A stretch of 64,000 bases of DNA from Ascaphus truei. Its lineage: Eukaryota > Chordata > Amphibia > Anura > Ascaphidae. Position numbers and translations under genes: made by a program. Location: NCBI GenBank assembly GCA_036426205.1, contig CM071587.1:1412004-1476003 (forward strand), written 5' to 3'. A model generated the notes under the pieces. The model did no database searches, was not told where the DNA came from, and saw only the letters and a list, made by a program, of their open reading frames with translations. Shown one piece after another: positions 1-9,469 of the stretch; the stretch's first letter is position 1, and every line of letters begins with the position of its first letter.

Positions 1-180
1 TAGCCAGTAAACGTGGCCCATAAGTGCTAAAAGCAGCAAACACATCGGTGTCCGAATGTTTTGAGACCCTCTGACGCCTTTTGTTACACCCCCTAACATC
101 CACACCCCTAAACTTCAATAGATCCAGCTATTCGGCTGGACCATTCTCCATCCTGATGTATACTTCATCCCACAACGAGC

Positions 181-398
181 GGCCACTTTACCTTTTGTTC
201 CAACCTTGCCCCTTATTCCCTGTAGAGTGTAAGCTCCCGGGATCAGAGCGCTCATTCCCTCCTGTATCTGTCTGCGCTTGTCTGTCCTTATTTGTGTATC
301 ATTCTGTTTATTTAATACACATAACTCTGTACCCCTTATTGTACCGCGGTGCGGAATATGTCGGCGCTTTACAAATAAACGATAATAATAATACTGTA
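181..398 (+). mobile_element. 3' tail of an L2/CR1-like LINE (or SINE sharing that tail)
   Basis: The stretch has the layout of a vertebrate L2-type tail: a 'gtaagctcccggga' block (231-244), a thymine-rich middle, then 'gcggtgcggaatatg' and 'cggcgctttacaaataa' followed by a short ATA-rich repeat ending near 398. That order, closing in a microsatellite-like tail, is known from L2/CR1 3' ends. No coding part is visible upstream, so it is a 5'-truncated copy. The family assignment rests on recalled tail structure only. Confidence 0.55.
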
Positions 399-431
399 TA
401 TATGACAAAGTTAACATTTACAAGCTGCCAA

Positions 432-840
432 GTTACACACTCAATGCCGTGTTACACACCCTATGCCGTGTTACACACTCTATGCCGTGTTACACACTGT
501 ATGCCATGTTACACACTCTATGCCGTGTTACACACTCTATGCCGTGTTACACACTCTATGCCGTGTTACACACTCTATGCCATGTTACACACTACACACT
601 CAATGCCATGTTACACTGTATGCTGTGTTACACACTTGATGCCGTGTTGCACACTCTATGCCATGTTACACAATCTATGTCATGTTACACACACGATGCC
701 ATGTTACACACTCGATGCCATGTTAAACACTCTATGCCATGTTACACACTCTATGCCATGTTACACACTGTATGCCGTGTTACACACTGTATGCCGTGTT
801 ACACACTGTATGCCGTGTTGCACACTCTATGCCATGTTAC
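432..840 (+). repeat. 19-bp minisatellite, about 21 copies
   Basis: The unit is close to gttacacactctatgccgt, with recurrent substitutions (ctgta for ctcta, cat for cgt, ttgcac for ttacac). One slippage junction near 590 repeats 'acacact'. Because 19 is not a multiple of three and the unit lacks stops in these frames, the array produces several overlapping open frames (up to 259 codons) that are not genes. It begins about 35 bp after the LINE tail. Confidence 0.96.
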
Positions 841-1324
841 ATTGTGGTCACAGAGATTGAGGTTTTCCTTTATCAAAGTCTTTCAGCTGCAAAACAGCAG
901 ATTTATCACAGGGGGAAACTGAGCTGTCAATAGGAATTTTTCCCTTGATAAATCTGGTGGCGTTTTTCAAGCAAGGAGACTTTTTGATAATGAAATCAAA
1001 CTAAAGAAAAGCTACTTCTGTATTTATTTAAAAGAAAGACTTGTGGGTTATTAATCACAGCTGCAAAACTGGTGCAACAAAACAGCATCAGATTTATAGA
1101 AAACAAAATGGAGAACGTGACAGCGGGGGGGACACTTTCCCACCTCATCTGCCCATTTTCCGGGACTGTAGTAAGAGGTTAGACTATCTAATCCTTGTAT
1201 TTCTTTCATATTTAGGGTACAATGTCTATCCCAAGCATTGTTTTTAATTCCCTTTCTATATTAGCCTCTCTTCCACCACAGTTGGGGAGCTATTCTATGA
1301 ATCACAACCCCTTTTGTGTGTGGC
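841..1324. other. Non-coding stretch, nothing recognised
   Basis: AT-rich single-copy-looking DNA with no defensible frame. The word 'tttatca' recurs near 872, 901 and 946 (the last inverted), but no repeat boundary is evident. Confidence 0.5.
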
Positions 1325-2098
1325 CTTCCTCAAATTTCTCCTACAGAAATCACATAGCGCCTACACCCGCCGCAGGACTTTGCAATCCTTTGTTTTAAGG
1401 AAATAGTCGAATTCCCCTGGTCCGTACCAGTTGTTAGTCAGCAGCCAGGCGCCAGCTGAGATGCTCTGGGGTCGGGGCGATCCACAAGAAGGGCCCAGCT
1501 GGAATCCAACATCGCCACCACCGCCCAAGAGGGGGTAGGCTGGGAGGCACCGCCTCCAGTGATGGCGAATGCGCAGCCTCACTTCATAACCCAGCCCATA
1601 GATCCGAATCCTTAGCCTCGGATCTGACTTACCGATTTCCCTTACCTACGTTGTTCCAACATGCTGGTGACCGGTCACCTTGGAGACCTGCTGCAGATAT
1701 GAGTACCGCCCGGCACAAGATTTATACCATCTACCCAGGATTTTTAAAGGCCCAAATGAGCTCATCGGATGCTGCCAGAATTTAAGTCACTTTCCAAGGC
1801 GCAGGCCCATCTCTCGCGGTGAATTCATTTAGCCCAGCCCTTCACAAAGGGAAGAGAACTCTCCCTGGGGGTCCTGCTGTCTTCTCTGGGGACAGTCATA
1901 TTACCGAACTGGATGGGTCAAGGTGGCCCTTTCCACCACGTTGGGTTCGGGGAACTAAACCCGGCTCTGTTTCAATTGGCCGAGTGCAGTGTAGGCCATT
2001 GCCTGAACCTTCCAAACTATTAGGACGTGAATGATCCACATTCAACTGCTGTTCCCATTGTACCCTTCTCTAATGAATCTTTATACCACTAGTGCACC
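1325..2098 (-). pseudogene. 28S (LSU) rRNA pseudogene, antisense, degenerate
   Basis: Read on the minus strand this follows eukaryotic large-subunit rRNA colinearly for about 770 bp. Plus-strand landmarks that are reverse complements of conserved 28S blocks, in the expected order, are 'gaaatcacat' (about 1346), 'cacccgccgcaggac' (about 1364), 'attcccctggtccgtacca' (about 1411), 'ttgttccaacatgc' (about 1650), 'caccttggagacctgctgca' (about 1676), 'cccttcacaaagggaagag' (about 1838), 'aattggccgag' (about 1974) and 'ttcaactgctgttccca' (about 2041). Many differences are CG to CA/TG changes, expected of an old methylated copy. A segment between the ggcgcc block and the next conserved block is short and unlike 28S, and another is missing near 2010. 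It cannot give a functional rRNA. Confidence 0.9.
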
Positions 2099-2884
2099 GT
2101 ACACTTGGAGAAAGAAGTGTTCTAATTAGAGGGCACAATATTTATTTTTTTCCATTTAGCCAAAACCGCCGTTATGGTAAACATTACCGAATAAGTGAAG
2201 ACCTTGAAATAGCAGCTACAATTTCTCTGCTAGTGCACAAAATAAAAAGGGAAGAATCGCTGCAAATCCATGAAATAGAGAGAAGTAATGCGTAAAAGAT
2301 GTTACAAATGTGTATATATACTGTAGAGTGTATATAGTATTGTGGATTGCACCTTTCACAGGGTCAAGTACTCTACAATCAAGCACATTTCTGCCGCTTC
2401 TTAGTCAGCGGAGTGAATTCACCTTTAATAAATGGACCCCTTTTAGCCTTCTGCTGTTTACAGTAAGCCTAACCTCCAGGGCTAATCATTCAATGCCTTA
2501 CCTATAAAGAAAATCAGCTTCTCTAGAATCACAAGCTCCCATAATTTACACCTCCCCAAACTGTGCTTCCATCCTGAGTTTATGGCATACACAAAGACCT
2601 GCCCAATCTCTGTTTTAAAGTTCCCACAGCGACATTCATTCTTAGTTTTATCGACGAATAGCTTTAACCTTTTTCTTTTTCTGTTTTTTTTTTTTTATGC
2701 TGGCGTGTTTTTACATTTTTGCTTCTAATAAATAGTAATTTTCTGCTATATTTTGGGAAATAGTCGAAAGATTGTTAAGGAAGCCTAACATTGAGATGCA
2801 AGTGAGAGGTTACCAATATATTGTGCATATAGCTATATAAAAATAAAAAAATCACTCACACACAACCATTTTATCCTTTTCTTA
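2099..2884. other. Non-coding stretch, nothing recognised
   Basis: AT-rich DNA with a poly-T run near 2684-2696 and the polyA-signal-like AATAAA near 2727. No conserved protein, RNA fold or repeat boundary could be supported. Confidence 0.45.
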
Positions 2885-3192
2885 GAGATGCTGTTTTTCA
2901 ATTTTTCAACCTCATCTACTGTGGAACTACAGCTCAACCCCCTTATAACGCTGCGCTTGGGGTCCAAAGAATCACATCGCGTTATAAGCGGATCGCGTAG
3001 GAAATAATGTACAATTGTATGCATTGTACAATAAAGTATTTAAGACGCCAATAATCGTGCTGTAAAGTATTCATAAATACGAAGATTGGGAGCCATGCTT
3101 GCATCGCGTTATAAGCGGATTCGCGTTGTAACGGATCGCGTTATAACGGGGTTGAGCTGTATGGAACTATGGAACTATGTATGTAACTATTT
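2885..3192 (+). mobile_element. LINE 3' tail interrupted by a MITE
   Basis: 'tttttcaacctcatctact' (2904-2920) followed by tandem 'ggaactat/gtaactat' words is a LINE 3' terminus also seen near 12040 (inverted) and 30600. The tail is cut at 2929 and resumes at 3162 as 'tggaactatggaactatg'. Joining the two sides gives a continuous tandem tail, so the MITE at 2930-3159 landed inside an existing LINE. Confidence 0.7.
2930..3159. mobile_element. 230-bp Tc1/mariner- or pogo-like MITE with TA duplication
   Basis: Terminal inverted repeats are clear: the left end begins CAGCTCAACCCC and then cttataacgc, and the right end is gcgttataac followed by GGGGTTGAGCTG. TA dinucleotides lie at 2928-2929 and 3160-3161, the target duplication of Tc1/mariner-superfamily transposons. 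Extra copies of 'gcgttataagcgga' occur inside (about 2978 and 3106). No transposase is encoded. The empty site is restored by the surrounding LINE tail. Confidence 0.88.
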
Positions 3193-3235
3193 CAGAATTT
3201 AACACATCCTACCTCCTCAGTTGCTAGAAGCCTAA

Positions 3236-3362
3236 GGCTGCGCTTATAGTGCTGGCGACAGCGACACGCTGCGGTCGCTGGAAAAATCAAATTGACCTCC
3301 AGCGATCGCAACCAAGAAGTCGCTCCGTCGCTTCTACTATAAGGGCACGCGACGGCGGCAAT
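3236..3362 (+). mobile_element. Truncated GC-rich Harbinger-like MITE
   Basis: It starts after TAA with GGCTGCGCTTATAGTG, nearly the same end as the complete copy at 13064-13379. The body is rich in gcgac/gtcgc words, including a 'cgctccgtcgc' block shared with the copy near 40600. The right terminal repeat is missing. Confidence 0.65.
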
Positions 3363-3377
3363 ACATTTGATTACCTG

Positions 3378-3560
3378 TTTATGGTTCCTAGGTTCAATGA
3401 AGAATCTGGTTGCTCAAAATCGCCCCCTGCCTCTGTTCTTTCAAGACTTCGTCTGCTTCCCACTGTAGAAATGTTTGTACCTGTAACGTATAATGTTGCC
3501 GACCTGTTATTTTGTACCCATGACAGTACTTGAAAAACGAGAGGTAACAATATTCCTTGT
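3378..3560 (+). mobile_element. Possible L2/CR1 LINE 3' fragment
   Basis: 'ggttcctaggttcaatgaag' (3382-3401) resembles the segment encoding VPRFNK in the LINE at 26395-26575. About 100 bp later 'acttgaaaaacgagaggta' matches the 3' untranslated tail seen at 27140. The order of the two pieces fits one LINE end. The frame between them is not conserved, so this is tentative. Confidence 0.4.
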
Positions 3561-3656
3561 ATTTGCAAATTTCGGCAAATGTTTTGACACCCACAAAAGT
3601 CATGGTGAAAACCACCATATTTGAAAACCCTACAATGTGCTTCTTCTGGTGTTACT

Positions 3657-3717
3657 CTATATAAGAGACCTACAATTGTGCCAAGGTGATAAAGTGCATA
3701 GGCACGAAACGCGTAGG
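3657..3717 (+). ncRNA. Degenerate hammerhead-like motif with upstream TATA box
   Basis: A TATA-like sequence (ctatataagag, about 3657) lies about 25 bp before ggtgataaagtgc...ggcacGAAACGCGT. The GTGC/GCAC pair can form stem II and the GAAAC box is intact, but the CTGATGA box has decayed to gTGATAA. Same module design as the better copies at 4779 and 6946. Confidence 0.5.
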
Positions 3718-4245
3718 TGCGTTTCATCTTGCTTCTCCATCTTGCTTGAGCTTGCAATAAATTGATCTTTAAATTAGAGTTTCCCTGGGTTTTTTATTAT
3801 CTATTTTTGCCGATTTTTGGGCTATTCCTTGCTGTGCTCTGCATCTCTCTACAGATTCTGTCGCCTTACAAGGAATTGTACAGATGCCACTTATTTTGTC
3901 GAACAAGCCAATCTTTTTAATGAGACACTTGAAAAGAAAAAATATAACAAGGAGGTTATTGGAGAGGCCTTTCAGGTGGCATCTAAGCAGAATAGAGGTT
4001 CCCTACTAAAATATAGTGAGGCAAACACACGTAGGTATACAGATATACAGTAGAGCTCCTGGTGGTTCTTCAGTCTCTCCTAGTGATAGTGAGAATGTAG
4101 GTACTGATACTAATACAGCAATTTGTTCCCAACGCTCTAAGGGAGGGGATAGAGAGGTCCCTTTATTCATCACCCAATTTAATGGAGCTCATCGTAAAAT
4201 TTTGTCTCATCACTAGAACATTTTGAAATTAGACCCAATTTTAGG

Positions 4246-4342
4246 TATTTATTTATTTATAAAATGTGCTACCAGGAAGTAATACATTGAGAGTTACCTC
4301 TCGTTTTCAGGTATGCTCTGGGCACAGAGTTACTGTAGCATT
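4246..4342 (-). mobile_element. LINE 3' tail inserted in the Penelope-like element
   Basis: Reading the minus strand, 'ctctgtgccca', 'gaaaacgagaggtaactctc' and 'tattacttcctggta' are followed by a short A/T tail (ataaataaataaa). The same sequence occurs at 27050-27190, 28024-28155 and inverted at 22695-22835. It separates the DPILG and KKARDL coding blocks of the host element. Confidence 0.75.
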
Positions 4343-4514
4343 CGTCCTTCACAAACCACGGTTGTTTTAAAGAAAGCTAGAGATTTGTAATCCATTTTGG
4401 CCCCAAGTTTGGCGCCAAATCAAAATTCTACCTTTATACAGGTCACCAGGCCCAATGGATGCTATACTGTAGGTGTTCTGATTCTTAAACTTGTGAATCC
4501 ATGAGACCTAATAA

Positions 4515-4813
4515 CAAGCAAAAAATGGTGGTTGTGCGCTCCGAATCTATACCCTAGGTTAATCAGTGTTATTACACAGAAGTTGAAAAAAAAAAACACA
4601 AAATGCCCAAGGGGGGCAAAACTAGGGGGGAATCCCCTGGGCTGTATGCTGTATGCCGCGTTTAACTAACAGCTGCGCACGTTGCAGACGCTGCTGCAGT
4701 GAAAAAGTCCAAATAACTGGAACAAACTAGTGGACCCTCACTCTTCCTACAGGGGGTACACTTTCTCTGTTCCTATATCCAACGCGTTTCGGCCCTCTGC
4801 GGCCTTCATCAGG
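4515..4813 (-). mobile_element. 299-bp non-autonomous element beginning with a hammerhead-like motif
   Basis: The insertion is flanked by a perfect 10-bp duplication, gacctaataa, at 4505-4514 and 4814-4823. On the minus strand it begins CCTGATGAAGGCC, so the ribozyme-like motif marks its 5' edge. It then carries about 260 bp with no coding capacity and ends near a T/A-rich stretch. It interrupts the Penelope-like coding remnant between the linker and nuclease blocks. The long duplication points to target-primed retrotransposition rather than a cut-and-paste element. I infer it uses a Penelope-type machinery because of the motif and its host. Confidence 0.8.
4779..4813 (-). ncRNA. Hammerhead-ribozyme-like motif (best conserved copy)
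   Basis: Minus strand: CCTGATGA, then aGGCC-gcaga-GGGCC as stem II, then GAAAC and GCGTTGG. The CUGAUGA and GAAA core boxes match the hammerhead consensus, and stem II pairs GGCC with GGCC. After GAAAC the short GCG loop and UU would give the minimal stem III known from Penelope-element ribozymes. There is one extra A between core A9 and stem II, and stem I would have to use flanking DNA here, so activity is doubtful. Confidence 0.68.
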
Positions 4814-5484
4814 GACCTAATAAGTATGTTAAATCCTTCGTCACCAATGAAATCTTTGAAGTACATTAATTTATGAATTGTAACAGTAAATTTTGTTATA
4901 TATTTACCACAATGCGATGGTGAGATTCAATATGTGGGTAAAACCATTAGAAGTCTCAAAATACGAATCTTTTAGCATCATAGGAATATTAAAAATATCA
5001 CAAAAAAATCTCCTAGACAAAGGCAAACCCCTTTCCTTCCTTTTGGACCATTTTTATCGTGTCCATGGTAGTAATCCACGAACATTACACTTCTCAGCCA
5101 TTGAATCTTTGAAAGATAATATTAGAAGTGACAATAGAGATTTATACCTGCTGTGCAGGGAACAATATTGAATTTTCAAGCTCAGAACCAAGCATCCAAT
5201 GGACTTTAATGATGCAGTGAATATAACACCATTTTTAAAGAAATAATTAGGGTATAAATAATATTGTCTGCCCACTACATTTGGGATCATCTTGTCTTAT
5301 ATGAAATATTACATAGATTTACTTTTACACTCATTTTATTTTCATTGACGGTGATATATTCCTATCTTGATGGAATTGCCCTTCAATGAATTTTAATTCA
5401 AATTTTTCTTGTTTTAATAAAGAATCAGTATTCGGCTATATTTATATTAAAATATAAATATATTTTTTGGCAATGACTACACTT

Positions 5485-5668
5485 ACAGTGTTAATCTATA
5501 TGTGTACATACAGTACTGTGTTAGTCTATATGTGTACATACTGTGTTAGTCTATATGCGTACATACTGTGTTTGTCTATATGTGTACATACTGTGTTAGT
5601 CTATATGTGTACATATTGTGTTAGTCTATATGTGTACATACAGTGTTAGTCTATATGTGTACATACTG
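5485..5668 (+). repeat. 25-bp minisatellite, about 7 copies
   Basis: Units of tgtgt-tagtctatatgtgtacata-c recur with few changes (gcgtaca, tttgtc). It follows the A/T-rich end of the Penelope-like element by about 20 bp. Confidence 0.93.
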
Positions 5669-5807
5669 TATATGTAGATGGTGTTTTCTATTGTTTCAAC
5701 ACACAATTACATATATCCATTATTAAGTATCTTTGTACCCATTTTTTCTTTATATTTTTTGTTGCTTTTTTTCTTTGTAATTTTATATATATATATGTTT
5801 ATATACA

Positions 5808-5998
5808 GAGATACCTGCAGGCACTTCCAAGGCTTCAGAAAGGCAGGTGCTTGTTCAATAGAAATCAATAGTGAACCAAGTGTCCCACTAGGAGACAAGA
5901 ACAGCACTCAGGATATGAAGCAAAAAATTGTATTGAACAAACAGGCACAAACAAGCCCAACGTTTTGGTCCTGTATAGGACCTTCCTCAGGGGCGTGC
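5808..5998 (-). mobile_element. Hammerhead-headed non-autonomous element, antisense
   Basis: On the minus strand it starts CCTGAGGAAGGTCC, passes through AAAACGTTGGG and continues into a gene-free body rich in short T-runs. A TATA-like 'tatatatg' lies about 30 bp upstream in that orientation (6018-6027). The layout equals that of the element at 4515-4813, though no duplication could be found. Confidence 0.55.
5957..5993 (-). ncRNA. Degenerate hammerhead-like motif
   Basis: CTGAGGA, a 6-bp stem II (GGTCCT/AGGACC) with a 4-base loop, then AAAAC in place of GAAAC and GTTGGG. The first core box is consensus at all fixed positions; the second has lost its G. Confidence 0.55.
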
Positions 5999-6350
5999 TA
6001 GAGAACACTGCCCAAGGAAAACATATATACCCACCACCAACCTGTGCAAGCAATTGAGAACAGCTGTTTATAATTAAAAAAGGGAGTACTGTAGACGCCT
6101 GTGAGCCCCGTCCTCACTGCGCATCAGTCAGGCTTCACTGCTGTTCTGTTTACATCCGGCTGTCAGATGCCATTCATACCGCGCAGCCAGTAAGCACACC
6201 AGACCTCTAAGGCGTCCACCGTTATCATGGCGACGTTTCAGAAGCGTCTTTAACCACGAATGCGAAGGCAGAAGCAGACTGCAGCAGAGAGCAGGAGCGC
6301 AGAACTGGGCGGATGCGATGACGTCACCTCACCACTCGTTACGATCCCTA
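5999..6350 (-). promoter_or_regulatory. GC-rich segment upstream of the hammerhead module, with one X-box-like palindrome
   Basis: Reading toward the module at 5957-5993, this segment is CpG-containing and holds gttatcatggcgac (6221-6234), close to the RFX X-box form GTTNCCATGGNAAC. It also contains a TGACGTCA-type word (atgacgtcacc, about 6318). It could be promoter DNA of the antisense element; this is inference from position and motif. Confidence 0.4.
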
Positions 6351-6900
6351 TAACATACAAAAATGTGCATAATTAAAAACATGTTGAAGGTTTAATATAT
6401 GTTTATATACATATTTTTCTTTGTTCCTTTTCTTTCGGTATACAATATGTTAATTTATTTTAAGTTTAGTTTCAGGAGATTAAACATTTCTTTCATCACA
6501 GCCTTTGATTATAATTGTTCTTCGTTTCAGGTCAGGTTAATTAAGATGACACATTTGGTAGTTCATCACACTTAATTTTATTCAGTTGAAATTGTTTAAT
6601 TACCTATTTCCAAAATATTGTTTTCATTTCACATTGAGTATATTTATTTAAGACACATTTTATCTCACATTTGTTCATACATTTTAAGACATATATCAGA
6701 TGTATTTGAGTTATGTTTAGTTTGCACTCGATCACATTATATCATTTTTGATTCGGCTTGGATGAGGTTCACCTATACTTCAGTTGTTTATAGTTGTCTT
6801 TCATGTTTAGTATCATTACATTGTTTCAAGATTCGGCAGTATTCGCTACCTTTGTGTCCCAATAGCCCTGACTGATTGCCTAATTGGATACACTGGTCCA
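6351..6900. other. AT-rich stretch, nothing recognised
   Basis: Low-GC DNA dominated by short T and A runs, without a defensible frame or repeat edge. Confidence 0.45.
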
Positions 6901-6908
6901 CGGATCAG

Positions 6909-6987
6909 TATAAATATAAGAGCCCTGCCTCCAGTGATGTCAATCCCTGATGAAGCACGTTTGTGCGAAACGCGTTGGGATCGTCAC
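6909..6987 (+). ncRNA. TATA box plus hammerhead-ribozyme-like motif
   Basis: TATAAATA (6909-6916) is followed 31 bp later by CTGATGA (6947-6953), a stem II of GCAC-gttt-GTGC, then GAAAC GCG TT (6967-6976). Possible stem I pairs join cc before the first core box with gg after TT, and farther out GTGA (6934-6937) with TCAC (6984-6987). Both core boxes are consensus. The recurring extra A before stem II is present here too. The sequence beyond, to about 7230, is CpG-containing and then ends in 'tttataaataaata', consistent with a short non-autonomous element. Confidence 0.68.
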
Positions 6988-7267
6988 TTTTGCCATTATG
7001 TCATCACGCAGGGGCATCCGCGTGCTGTCGCGTGGAGACGCCATGCATCAGGTCAGCTGTTGAGTTGTTCAGCCACACAGTCTTTACAGATCCATAGTGC
7101 TGAGAGCTGAGCGTCTGTGCGCCATCGCGTGGAGATGCTGTTGCGCTGTTTAGCTGTATGGTCTTCACGGATCCTACGTGCTGCGAGCTGTGTTTCCGGG
7201 AACCTGGTGCATTTATAAATAAATAATATGGGACAGTATAACCAGCCTAGGAAGTGTGAGGCATGAT

Positions 7268-7480
7268 TTCAAGCTTTTATTTTTTTAATACAGTTTTTTT
7301 TTTATTGGGTTTACAAGAATTAAAGAACAACATTACAATACAGAAAAAAACAATAAGATACACAGAAAAACATACTTTTACACCAAATTATTTTTAGTAT
7401 TGCTCATCATTAATTATTTCAAAATTCAACACATTAACACAAATAATAATTAAAAAAAAAAAACAACAGATAATAGCATT
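7268..7480 (-). mobile_element. A-rich LINE-like 3' end (antisense)
   Basis: On the minus strand the sequence ends in cccaataaaaaaaaaa and further A-runs, the look of a polyadenylated retroelement end. A similar end lies at 9715-9905. No coding sequence is attached, so the family is unknown. Confidence 0.35.
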
Positions 7481-8483
7481 TTCAAAGATTAATATCAAAG
7501 CTATCACCACACAGCGTCCTAACAGAATCCGGCATGATTCGCCATTTACCATCTCCCCATCATGATTTCACTCTTGAGTGTATACTGAATAGTTTGTCTA
7601 AGGGAACGGATGTGGAATGAGATTACATTTTGTTAACCTCTCGATCTGCGCAGCCTAATTATATGAGTGTTTCTGATTACACATTGTTCGGTTGAAGATT
7701 TAACGCAGGACAAAGGGTTGTTTGCATTCTTTCAGAGATTTTCAAATGTGCATTCAAGTTGCGAGCTTTCGGTCCGTTTTTTCTGTGCAACCTTCCTTCC
7801 CGATAGCGAGCAGCGAGTGAACCCAAACAGATGCGTCTTGGGAGCAAACTTTTCACTATTCTGGCCAGGTGTTCATATATATTCACAAGAAATATCTTGG
7901 TGGAGACATATTTGAGACATATTGTTTGTCTGCTGAAACAGTGTGTAAGTGGGGTGAGCAGTGTTACAATAATAACCGGGAACGCTTTTTCTGTAGAATA
8001 TCAATGGGTGTAAAGATCAGTTTACTCAAGATATTACAGTGCTGTTTTAGCCTTGGTAATCCTGGCTGGATCTTGTGATAAAAACATTATGTCATGCACA
8101 AAACGAGATAACACTGCTCAACAGGTACGGACTATAGAAGGCAATGCAGACATCAATTTGATATAAACAGTACTACTAATGGTAGAACAGTAAGTATTAT
8201 TACTAGGTGCAGAACATTTGGTGATACATGTAAATAGAAACGCATTAGTACCTGCGGAGACAGTGACATTATTCACTCAAAGTGCATTTGGTCCAGCACA
8301 CTATTAGCTTTAAGCTCCAAATGTACTAAGCAGTGCAAAGCCATGCTACGTATATACACAAACAAACAGCACTCCCTCTCAGTATATATAAAGAAATCAA
8401 CATGAGAGCCAGGTGCATGTGGACATAAGGAATCCCTAATTCCTTAAATACTATACAAAGACTACACAGTTGTCCTCAGCACT
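7481..8483. other. Non-coding stretch, nothing recognised
   Basis: Moderately AT-rich DNA. The overlapping short frames near 7667-8078 show no family resemblance and no splice-delimited exon pattern. Confidence 0.45.
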
Positions 8484-8896
8484 CAACAGATGTACTTACA
8501 GGGTTATCCATAACTCCTTACATCAGAAGTACTTACAGGGGTATCCATAACTCCCTACAACGATGTACTTACAGGGGTATCCATAACTCCCTACAGCAGA
8601 AGTACTTACAGGGGTATCCATAACTCCCTACATCAGATGTACTTACAGGGGTATCCATAACTCCCTACAACAGAAATACTTACAGGGGTATCCATAACTC
8701 CCTACAACAGAAGTACTTACAGGGGTATCCATAACTCCCTACAGAAGAAGTACTTACAGGGGTATCTATAACTCCCTACAACAGAAGTACTTACAGGGGT
8801 ATCTATAACTCCCTACAACAGAAGTACTTACCGGGGTATCTATAACTCCCTACAACAGAAGTACTTACAGGGGTATCCATAAACCCCTACAACAGA
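8484..8896 (+). repeat. 37-bp minisatellite, about 11 copies
   Basis: Each unit contains gtacttacaggggtatccat followed by aactccctacaacaga. Copies differ by a few substitutions (tatcta, accggg, aaacccct). The array is homogeneous and free of indels except at its first copies. Confidence 0.96.
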
Positions 8897-9341
8897 TGAT
8901 GCTATGACATTCAAAATGACAAAAGATCATTTAATTAATAACGCATCCAAGATCATAGATACCCAACAAATACAGGTGGAAAGTATAACACATCCAGTTC
9001 TCGTTCAGCAGCGCAAATCCGAAAGTGTGATATAACACCTACGTTTGAAGCAGCATAATCATATATAATTAACCTTTAAACTGAAATAATCCAACCTTAT
9101 ACTGCACGATATGAATACAAATCAGAAGGTATAGTAAATGTATAAGCATAATGGTAACCTAAAGCTGTAAGGATGCACACGCAGATATATACACAGATAT
9201 ACAGGGCTAAGCCAGCACGTAATAACCAGCGCACAGAAGGAAAAGTGCAAAGGGTAAGTAATGCTCTGCAAAAACCTACATAATGGTACAGAACACCAGG
9301 AATACGGGTTATACAAGGAATAATATATTATATATATATTT
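8897..9341. other. Non-coding stretch, nothing recognised
   Basis: AT-rich DNA with short TATA-like runs near 9330. A word ggtcgaaacagctgtc starts just after, at 9344, and recalls the GAAAC box of the hammerhead modules without the rest of the motif. Confidence 0.4.
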
Positions 9342-9469
9342 TAAGGTCGAAACAGCTGTCTGTGGGTGGGTTTACTGGCTATGATGCATCTTAACCCAGG
9401 CTATGCTCAAAAGCTGTGCAATGCAGCAAGCATAAGCTTATAGGGGACCATGTGATATGGTTTTGAAGC

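Larger units (their letters stand above)
3845..5246 (+). mobile_element. Penelope-like retroelement remnant (RT end, linker and GIY-YIG endonuclease)
   Basis: Three coding blocks in order support a Penelope-like element. At 3850-4050 the frame reads RLTRNCTDATYFVEQANLF then KKYNKEVIGEAF and RGSLL, the pattern of the region after the RT domain. At 4150-4240 it reads QFNGAHRKILSHH and DPILG. At 4350-4410 it reads KKARDL-stop-SILAPS. At 4913-5240 it gives GEIQYVGKTIRSLKIRIF, then HFYRVHGSNPRTLHF, CREQY-stop-IFKLRTKHPM and NDAVNITPFL, the C-terminal GIY-YIG nuclease with YVG, a conserved Arg and an HPM-type end. Stops and frameshifts (near 4385, 4915, 4970, 5169) make it dead. Two insertions interrupt it (4246-4342 and 4515-4813). 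The upstream RT core is missing. Confidence 0.85.

Noticed and set aside
81..922. Open frames of up to 259 codons at the left end
   Set aside because: They run through the 19-bp minisatellite in several overlapping frames; the translation is only the repeat.
1325..2098. A functional rRNA gene
   Set aside because: Truncated, with a missing block and substitutions at universally conserved positions; not part of a rDNA unit.
9340..9360. A further hammerhead motif at ggtcgaaacagctgtc
   Set aside because: Only the GAAAC word is present, without a first core box or stem II; the same word inverted near 16424 is also isolated.
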